A DNA stretch of 11,788 nt. Source: Ectocarpus siliculosus (taxonomy: Eukaryota > Sar > Phaeophyceae > Ectocarpales > Ectocarpaceae). Positions within the stretch are counted from its first letter, which is position 1; each line of letters opens with the position of its first letter. The position numbers and the translations under genes were made by a program. The stretch is from contig FN648724.1 of assembly GCA_000310025.1 (NCBI GenBank), positions 39,182 through 50,969 on the forward strand, in the 5' to 3' direction. This document shows positions 7,075 through 11,788 of the stretch, piece after piece. A model generated the notes under the pieces. The model ran no database searches, was not told where the DNA came from, and saw only the letters and a list, made by a program, of their open reading frames with translations.

Positions 7075-7487
7075 GTTGTCGCTACACCGGACGATCCTTT
7101 CGTCTTCTACTGTCCCACCACATTGGTGGTCACTGACGGAAAACCTACCAAAAAAAAAATAGTACTGTATCATAGATGTGAGTTTTTCCGTCGCAGAACC
7201 CCCAAGGATGGCGAGACCAAAGCACGATACCTCCGCCATACTTGCACCATACATCCTCTGCGAACCGGACGCATTCGGCTCGCGCCGGAGAGAACGTAGC
7301 CGACACAAAAACCCGAAAACCAACCAAAAACTCAAACTGGCTATGCAAAAATGTAGGCATTCTTCGAAACCATCAGAACTCGATGTGGCCAGCTGCAGGC
7401 TTCTTCTTCCTCTCCAAGCAAGTCCGAAAAACACGCACGGCAACGAACACACCCAGGGGCCCCGTGGTGGAGGGTCTGCCCCCCACC
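7075..7487. other. Probable 3' UTR of the minus-strand membrane-protein gene
   Basis: Immediately downstream (on the minus strand) of the stop codon at 7490-7488. No other gene is recognised. The long plus-strand frames covering it run into low-complexity sequence and are taken as chance. Confidence 0.35.
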
Positions 7488-7799
7488 CTACAACTCGATC
7501 TCCCCCAGCGCGTTGCCCCCCTCGCCCTCCCTCCCCAACAACGGAAGACCCACGTCCCCCCCCCCAGCCCGCCCCGCCGGGGGGCTGCGGTTCAACCTTG
7601 CACCCGACGCCTGCGTCCCGCCGTTTCCGCGAGAAATGGTCGAACCCGTCCTATTCGACGCCGCGGTGCCGGTAGACCGGCCGCCCCCCCTGTACAGCCT
7701 CCCGGACGTGATTGCGGCGGCGGTGGTGTTGCCGCCGCTGTTGGCGCCGAAGGAGTAGGCGGTCACCACTTGCTTCAGCCCGATGGTCGACAAGAACGT
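7488..7799 (-). CDS. Membrane-protein gene, last exon
   Basis: The acceptor is CATCGCGCAG before 7799. The exon reads TFLSTIGLKQVVTAYSFGAN then a Gly/Arg/Thr/Ala-rich tail ending GNALGEIEL and a stop at 7490-7488. The phase-0 join with the previous exon (FRDGQ/TFLST) is clean. The opposite strand is also open for 81 codons, but lacks the splice consistency. Confidence 0.55.
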   Translation of the reverse strand, partial: TFLSTIGLKQVVTAYSFGANSGGNTTAAAITSGRLYRGGGRSTGTAASNRTGSTISRGNGGTQASGARLNRSPPAGRAGGGDVGLPLLGREGEGGNALGEIEL

Positions 7800-10397
7800 C
7801 TGCGCGATGAGGGGGGAGGGGGCGACCAGCGGTGGGGGGAGGGGCGGGGGGGTTGTTTAGGGAGAAAACAGCAAGTTAAATACGTCGCACACGACCGCTC
7901 CTTCTCTCTGTCTCTCTCCCTCTCTGTCTCCCTCTATTGTCTGTCTGTCTGTCCGTTTATCTGCCTGTGTCTCTCTGTCTCTGTCTCTTTCTGTCTCTGT
8001 CTGTCTGTGCCTCTCTCCCTCTTTCTCTCTTTTTCCCTCTCTCTCTCTCTCTCTCTCTCGCTTTCTCTCTCTCTCACACACACATACACACACCTGTCCA
8101 TCGCGAAAGATGACCCCCCCCTCGATGCAAGCAGCCACCGCCAGGCCGTGCACAGCCGCAGCCACCAGCAGCAAGGCTAGCCCATAATGCCTCGAGGTGT
8201 CCGACACGCCCGACCAGGTCACGAAGCAAGACTGCATGGCATGACATTCATGGGAACGAAAAAAAAGAAAACAAAATTCCCGAAAAACGAAGCAGGCGTG
8301 ACGGTTACACCGATAATTACATCCGAATGTAGCGCCGCAATATTTTCCTGAAAATGTTTTGACCACGATCACGAAGCGAGATTGACATTCATCATTCATT
8401 GGTATGGTGTGATCAAGAATACACCTGTAAAATCGCCATTAGTTCCTTCAAAACTCCTGCCCACGCCACGGAGCGAGGCTGACACTTTATGGGTGTGACT
8501 TCATCCAGAAAAAAAACAACCAAGGAATATAGCGAGGAATATTTACACTTCATAGCCGAGAAGGCGTGACGGCTACATTCCCATGATACACTTGGGCAAC
8601 AACGCAGGAAAACGCAAGGAAAATTCCGGGTTTTACGCGTGCACGGCCACCGCTGACAAATTTCGTAGTGGTGGTACAACATGAACAAAAAGGGGCACTG
8701 TCTTTGCCTTTCTCCTGTGTGACGGAGGTTGATACCGTAGGTTGCGTAAGATACCACACCGTCCGGACGGATTTTCGAAGCTCGATATCTCGGCAGCAAA
8801 AGTAGATACGGAGCCGAAAATGGCGGGAGGCGTTGGAACGGTCTCGTCGAGAGCTTTCCGAAAACGTATGCTTCAGTTTCGGCATCCTCTTCGTCGTGGA
8901 GTAATCGACCTTTGAAAATCGGTCCAGAGGGTGTGATACCTTGAGCCATGTCACCTACGGTAGGTCAAATACATTCCGAAAGGTGTATACTGGCGCCAGA
9001 TCAACTGAGACGAAAACACACAAAACAAGGCAAGGCACACATAACGGCAAGAGGTCGCGATCGTATCATTGATTGTGTCCTCCTGTTTCTGGCCATTAAT
9101 GTTCAATGTGACGACACACGTGATACGGCCAACCGAAACGCATCACGAAACGCAAACAGGAGGGATTGATACAAAAGGGGTGGAAAATTGCGCTCACTAA
9201 CAACAGCAACAACAGCAACAACAGCAGCAGCAGCAGCACAAGTAGGGCTTGATAGAAAACGGGTAGAAATTTGCGCTCACTAACAACAGCAACAACAGCA
9301 ACAGCAGCAGCATCAGCAGCAGCACCACCACCACCATACCAGAAGAAGAAGCCATACGACAACGTCGCCCAGCAGGTAGTCTCACCTGGCCCAAAATGGC
9401 ACCAAACGAGAGCAAGTCGCTGACGAGCAGGATCGCGCTTAGTGCCCCGTAGGCCTTGAGAAGATTGACACAGAAACGGTGCTCCGCCGGCACACTGACA
9501 AAAAAAAAGCACAGCACAACACAGCACAACACAGCCGCGGCGGCACAAAGGGTAAATCCCAACGAAGGCGACATGAAGAGTTGACGAAGGGGAGATGTAC
9601 AGTTAACGATGGCGAGATGTAAAGGTAACGAAGGCGAGATGTATAGCAGTTAACGAAGGCGAGATGCACACTTCGTCGGAGAAGTTGAAAAGACGATAAA
9701 AACACATGCCGACAGCCGTGGGAAGAAGACACCAAGCACGAGACACGACCAAAACCAACGACTCGTTCACTCCAACATTGCGCTCTTCCGTCGGTGCCAT
9801 TTTGCGACGGCCCCTTGAAACAAAAACAAAAAAAGAAACATCAGGCTATACATAACGGGTTCATATTGTAAATAGCAAGCTCTCTCTGCCCAACGTGCAG
9901 ACCACCGGCCCGCTCGCCCTCCTCAACCTCCGGCGAAAACACGGCGAATCCACAAGTCCCGGCTGTTTAGGGATGCAACGTCAATGGTCTAACGACTACG
10001 GCATGCACGGCTACAGATGAGAACTTCGGCATGCACGGCTATGAGTACACCCTCCCCCCCCCAAAAAAAAAAAAAAAAACGCCTTCGCGACATGAACAAG
10101 TTTATGAGGAAATAGAACAGGGAGGGGGTACGCAGACCCTATTATCTCACCCCAACCCTAACCCAACTTTCCCCGACTGTATGCTTTATCCAACATGTTT
10201 CCTGGATACAAAAGCCCTGCCAAGGCTACTGAAAAAAAGTGGGATGCGAAACGGCGTTATAGGGTCCCATCCCACACCTGTCGGGGCAGCAGCAGCACTT
10301 GAGCGCCTGCAGAGCGTTGAAGCCGACGACGAGGGCCATTACCTCGCCCACCGTCGAGCCCCAGGAAAAGACCATAGAAAGCGCTACCGTCAGGCAC
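7488..10397 (-). CDS. Unidentified multi-pass membrane protein, C-terminal part, four exons
   Basis: The exons on the minus strand are 10397-10278, 9494-9386, 8231-8094 and 7799-7488, giving 225 residues plus stop. All introns are GT-AG and the phases agree: the first visible exon ends AG and the next begins T (Ser), then two phase-0 joins. Hydrophobic segments: about 2-32 (VALSMVFSWGSTVGEVMALV region), 51-74 (LLKAYGALSAILLVSDLLSF) and 92-112 (YGLALLLVAAAVHGLAVAAC). A Cys cluster (KCCCCPD) follows the first, which could be lipidated at a membrane face (inference). The last ~100 residues are a Gly/Arg/Thr/Ala-rich, probably disordered tail. At least one upstream exon is missing because the first visible exon begins with one base of a codon. 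I do not recognise the family; a four-helix membrane protein is plausible. Confidence 0.6.
7800..8093 (+). repeat. CT/GT microsatellite in the last intron of the membrane-protein gene
   Basis: From about 7900 to 8090 the plus strand is nearly pure CTCT, CTGT and CACA, that is, GA/CA/GT-rich in the transcript. The intron opens with GTGTGTGTATGTGTGTGTG, so the real donor is one of several GT dinucleotides. The G-rich stretch 7808-7855 lies next to the acceptor. Confidence 0.9.
8094..8231 (-). CDS. Membrane-protein gene, third visible exon
   Basis: 46 codons in phase 0 at both ends. The acceptor is CATGCAG before 8231; the donor GACAG|GTGTGTGTATG lies directly at the edge of a GT/GA microsatellite. 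It encodes SCFVTWSGVSDTSRH and the third hydrophobic segment, ending EGGVIFRDGQ. The acceptor region is present in further degenerate copies upstream in the intron. Confidence 0.6.
8207..8490 (-). repeat. Degenerate copies of the third visible exon's acceptor region
   Basis: On the minus strand, the exon start TCTTGCTTCGTGACCTGGTC preceded by ATGAATGTCAT recurs as ATGAATGTCA then TCTCGCTTCGTGATCGTGGTC (about 8396-8363). It recurs again as AAGTGTCAG then CCTCGCTCCGTGGCGTGGG (about 8488-8461). A CCGTCACGCC block also occurs twice (about 8307-8298 and 8571-8562). The third copy keeps a CAG that could serve as acceptor. Confidence 0.6.
8743..8835 (+). repeat. Copy B of the dispersed repeat (partner at 766-860)
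   Basis: Begins GGTTGCGTAAGATACCACAC, continues GAAGCTCGATATCTCGGCAGC and ends GCCGAAAATGGCGGGAG. It is a single copy here, unlike the tandem amplification at 89-795, and lies antisense in the intron of the minus-strand gene. Confidence 0.75.
9162..9340 (+). repeat. 83-bp tandem duplication containing CAA/CAG triplet tracts
   Basis: GGG(A/C)TTGATA(C/G)AAAA and TTGCGCTCACTAACAACAGC at 9162/9188 recur at 9245/9271 (offset 83). They are followed by CAACAG and CAGCAG runs and a CAC run to 9340. In the transcript (minus) this reads CTG/TTG and lies just downstream of the donor at 9385. Confidence 0.9.
9386..9494 (-). CDS. Membrane-protein gene, second visible exon
   Basis: The acceptor is strong (TTTTTTTTTGTCAG before 9494) and the donor is CCAG|GTGAGA at 9385. 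It encodes VPAEHRFCVNLLKAYGALSA then ILLVSDLLSFGAILGQ, a second hydrophobic helix. It ends in phase 0. Confidence 0.65.
9558..9670 (+). repeat. Five-copy 22-25-bp minisatellite
   Basis: The unit GTTAACGAAGGCGAGATGTA and variants recur five times in a row within intron 9495-10277 of the minus-strand gene. No similarity to the neighbouring exons was seen. Confidence 0.85.
9957..10051 (+). repeat. Left arm of a long inverted repeat
   Basis: Carries TCCCGGCT, TAGGGATGC, GTCAATGGTC and ACGACTACGGCATGCACG, and ends CTATGAGTACACC. It matches the reverse complement of 10711-10780, with an internal duplication of the CGGCATGCACGGCTA part. C- and A-homopolymers follow at 10052-10079. Confidence 0.85.
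10278..10397 (-). CDS. Membrane-protein gene, first visible exon
   Basis: Acceptor CACATGTCAG|G at 10397, donor GACAG|GTGTGGG at 10277. Encodes CLTVALSMVFSWGSTVGEVM then ALVVGFNALQALKCCCCPD, a long hydrophobic segment followed by a cysteine cluster. The exon lies between the two arms of an inverted repeat (9957-10051 and 10711-10780). Confidence 0.55.
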
Positions 10398-10429
10398 CTG
10401 ACATGTGATATGACAAGCGTAAGCAAGCA

Positions 10430-10575
10430 AAAACAAAAACAAAATGTGGTCGGAGAGGACAACACCACGTGAGGGGAGAGGGTCGAGGACGACAAGTGCA
10501 GCAAAAGAAGACAAAAAAAATGTACAAGTCGGAGAGGAAAACGCACCACACGAGAGGTCCGAGGACGGCAAATTA
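10430..10575 (+). repeat. Two-copy ~79-bp direct repeat
   Basis: GTCGGAGAGGA at 10449 and 10528, each preceded by AAAATGT(GG/AC) and followed by ACACCACG / GCACCACACGAG and GTC(C)GAGGAC(G)ACAA. The copies have diverged. It lies upstream of the first visible exon of the minus-strand gene, in sequence of unknown role. Confidence 0.75.
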
Positions 10576-10710
10576 ACAACAACAAACAAGTCGAAGAGAA
10601 TTCGGAGATTCTATGTGCCTTTCTACGGTAAGGAGACCTCCGCGTGTTATGATTGGTTTAACAGGGCGGAGTTCCGCCGCACAAGGCGGGGTGTGAGAGG
10701 GGAGGGGGTG

Positions 10711-10780
10711 GGTGTACTCATAGTCGTGCATGCCGTAGTCGTTTGACCATTGACCTCGCATCCCTACAAAGCCGGGACGG
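10711..10780 (-). repeat. Right arm of the inverted repeat
   Basis: Read on the minus strand: TCCCGGCTTTGTAGGGATGC, then GAGGTCAATGGTCAAACGAC, then TACGGCATGCACGACTATGA and GTACACC. About 660 bp separate the arms, and the first visible exon of the membrane-protein gene lies between them. A further partial copy in the same orientation as this arm lies at 11518-11560. Confidence 0.85.
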
Positions 10781-11100
10781 AGCACGCCGGGTTCTCACCG
10801 GACCAGGCTCTCACATCACCAAGCGCGAAGCGCCGTGAGGTATTCGGCGAGTCGCATGAAGGGTGAGCTGCATCCTGCTAAGGGTGTTCGGCATCTTGTG
10901 CTTACTTCCTTGCGTACTGATGACAGCTGCGTATGACTTAATTTATTTTCTGGTGCTTTCACTTCCAGAGACAGTTGTAAGCACTGTGTAACTGCCTCGA
11001 GGATGCTTGACCATTTTAACACAACGTGGTGCGATTGTCCCTGTTGCGCGGAGTGAGGTTTCTCCACCCCGCACAACATGATCTACTCGACCACCATTAT
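10781..11100. other. No gene recognised
   Basis: A minus-strand open frame of 87 codons (10816-11079) shows no family resemblance. On the plus strand a pyrimidine tract plus CTTCCAG at about 10968-10974 precedes a short Cys-rich frame that ends quickly. Confidence 0.35.
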
Positions 11101-11149
11101 GGTTACCGCCAAAAAAAAAAACCGAGGTAAAAAAAAAAAAACGGTAACC
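11101..11149. repeat. Short inverted repeat with two poly-A runs in the loop
   Basis: GGTTACCG (11101-11108) is the exact reverse complement of CGGTAACC (11142-11149). The loop of 33 bases contains two A-tracts of 11 and 13. It could form a hairpin; a role is unknown. Confidence 0.6.
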
Positions 11150-11176
11150 TGGTTGCCGAGTTCACGAAGTGAATTG

Positions 11177-11385
11177 GCTTGTTTTACAACGTCGTTGCCA
11201 AGCGACGAAAACCCAATCCCGATGGCAAACACCGAGTGGGGGGCTTGTTTTACAACGTCGTTGCCAAGCGACGAAAACCCAAACCCCGATGGCAAACACC
11301 GGGGGGGGGGTAAACACCAGGGGGGGGGGCTTGTTTTACAACGTCGTTGCCAAGCGACGAAAACCCAACCCCGATGGCAAACACC
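11177..11385 (+). repeat. Three tandem copies of a 57-bp core separated by G-runs
   Basis: GCTTGTTTTACAACGTCGTT begins at 11177, 11243 and 11329. Each is followed by GCCAAGCGACGAAAACCCAA and CCCCGATGGCAAACACC. Spacers are G-rich and of variable length (66 and 86 bp offsets). The core holds a small CGTCG/CGACG hairpin. Confidence 0.95.
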
Positions 11386-11517
11386 GGGGGGTGGAGGGAA
11401 GGGGGGTGGGGGTACGTCGTTATCATGGATGCCGTAGATCTGTCAGCCATTGTACAGGCATCATCATCCCGATCAATCAAGCCAGGGGGGGGGGGGACCC
11501 ATGCCATAGGCAAAAAC

Positions 11518-11560
11518 CCATTGACCTCGCATCCCTACAATGGCCAGGACGAGCGAAAAG
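11518..11560 (+). repeat. Third copy of the inverted-repeat arm sequence
   Basis: CCATTGACCTCGCATCCCTA followed by CAA is identical to 10747-10769. Similarity continues as GGCCAGGACGAGC versus GCCGGGACGGAGC. Orientation is the same as at 10711-10780. Confidence 0.8.
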
Positions 11561-11611
11561 TCGGGTTTTCTGGCACGGGCTACCGTTCACAAGGATGAAG
11601 CAAAAACTGGA

Positions 11612-11788
11612 GCGGGGGGGGGGGGGGGGGGGGGGGGGGCCGGGGGGTTTTTTTAAAAAAAAAAAAAAGCCAAAAAAAAAAAAATTTTGTTTCCCCCTTT
11701 GGGGGGGGGGGGGGGGGGGGGGGGGGTTTTTTAAAAAAAAAAAAAAAAAAAAGTTTTTTTTTGAAAAAAAAAAAAAAAAAAAATTAAA
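11612..11788. other. Homopolymer blocks, probable assembly or sequencing artefact
   Basis: Alternating pure G, T and A runs of about 6-30 bases make up almost the whole stretch to the window end. It has no resemblance to the preceding sequence except G-richness and should not be interpreted biologically. Confidence 0.8.

Noticed and set aside
7242-8180. 312-codon plus-strand frame
   Set aside because: It crosses the antisense of two exons, poly-C runs and the CT microsatellite (poly Ser/Leu). There is no domain and no splice support.
7857-8399. 180-codon minus-strand frame with Arg/Glu-rich repeats
   Set aside because: Only 8094-8231 behaves as an exon. The Arg/Glu part is a GA microsatellite in the intron after the donor at 8093.
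10974-11060. Short plus-strand Cys-rich frame (DSCKHC ... CDCPCC) after a CTTCCAG acceptor, reminiscent of a zinc finger
   Set aside because: It is under 30 codons, has no partner exon and no convincing spacing of the metal ligands; chance is more likely.
11177-11385. Resemblance of GTTTTACAACGTCGT to the start of lacZ-alpha, suggesting vector contamination
   Set aside because: Only about 15 bases match. The flanks (GCCAAGCGACG and so on) are not vector sequence, and the motif belongs to a three-copy repeat with its own spacers.
1-11788. tRNA, rRNA, CRISPR arrays, bacterial promoters or operons
   Set aside because: No cloverleaf, rRNA core or spacer-repeat pattern was seen. The repeats are unit-on-unit without unique spacers, and the genes are spliced eukaryotic genes.

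Overview
The window reads as nuclear DNA of an intron-rich eukaryote. It holds parts of two spliced protein genes with GT-AG introns and phase-matched exons, separated by about 4 kb of repeat-rich sequence with no convincing gene. Intron-dense genes, introns of roughly 0.3-1.3 kb, abundant TTG/CTG and CAA/CAG triplet tracts and many minisatellites would fit a brown alga or related stramenopile. That placement is inference only; no taxon marker is present.

Positions 1-3420 (+ strand): the 3' part of an importin-alpha-like (karyopherin alpha, armadillo-repeat) gene. Four exons join in frame: 1-88, 1415-1587, 1978-2144 and 2902-3420. They encode the last ARM repeats, the C-terminal helix and acidic stretch, and an unusual low-complexity tail of about 145 residues. 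The 5' part of the gene lies outside the window.

Positions 3421-7487: probable 3' UTR of the importin gene, intergenic DNA and probable 3' UTR of the second gene. It contains a 60-bp x3 array, a 79-bp x5 array and an almost perfect 101-bp tandem duplication. I find no convincing gene here.

Positions 7488-10397 (- strand): the 3' part of a gene for an unidentified multi-pass membrane protein. Four phase-compatible exons (10397-10278, 9494-9386, 8231-8094, 7799-7488) encode three hydrophobic segments and a Gly/Arg/Thr-rich tail. The two genes are convergent.

Positions 10398-11788: non-coding as far as I can see. It holds inverted and direct repeats, and the last ~180 bases are homopolymer blocks that look like an assembly artefact.

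The most notable signal links the genes to the repeats. Several tandem arrays in the introns are made of copies of the neighbouring exon end together with its splice site: exon 1 donor, exon 2 acceptor and exon 3 donor of the importin gene, and the acceptor of the third visible exon of the membrane-protein gene. The last coding segment and 3' UTR of the importin gene are also duplicated. This leaves strings of decoy splice junctions inside the introns and suggests that local tandem duplication across exon-intron borders has enlarged these introns.
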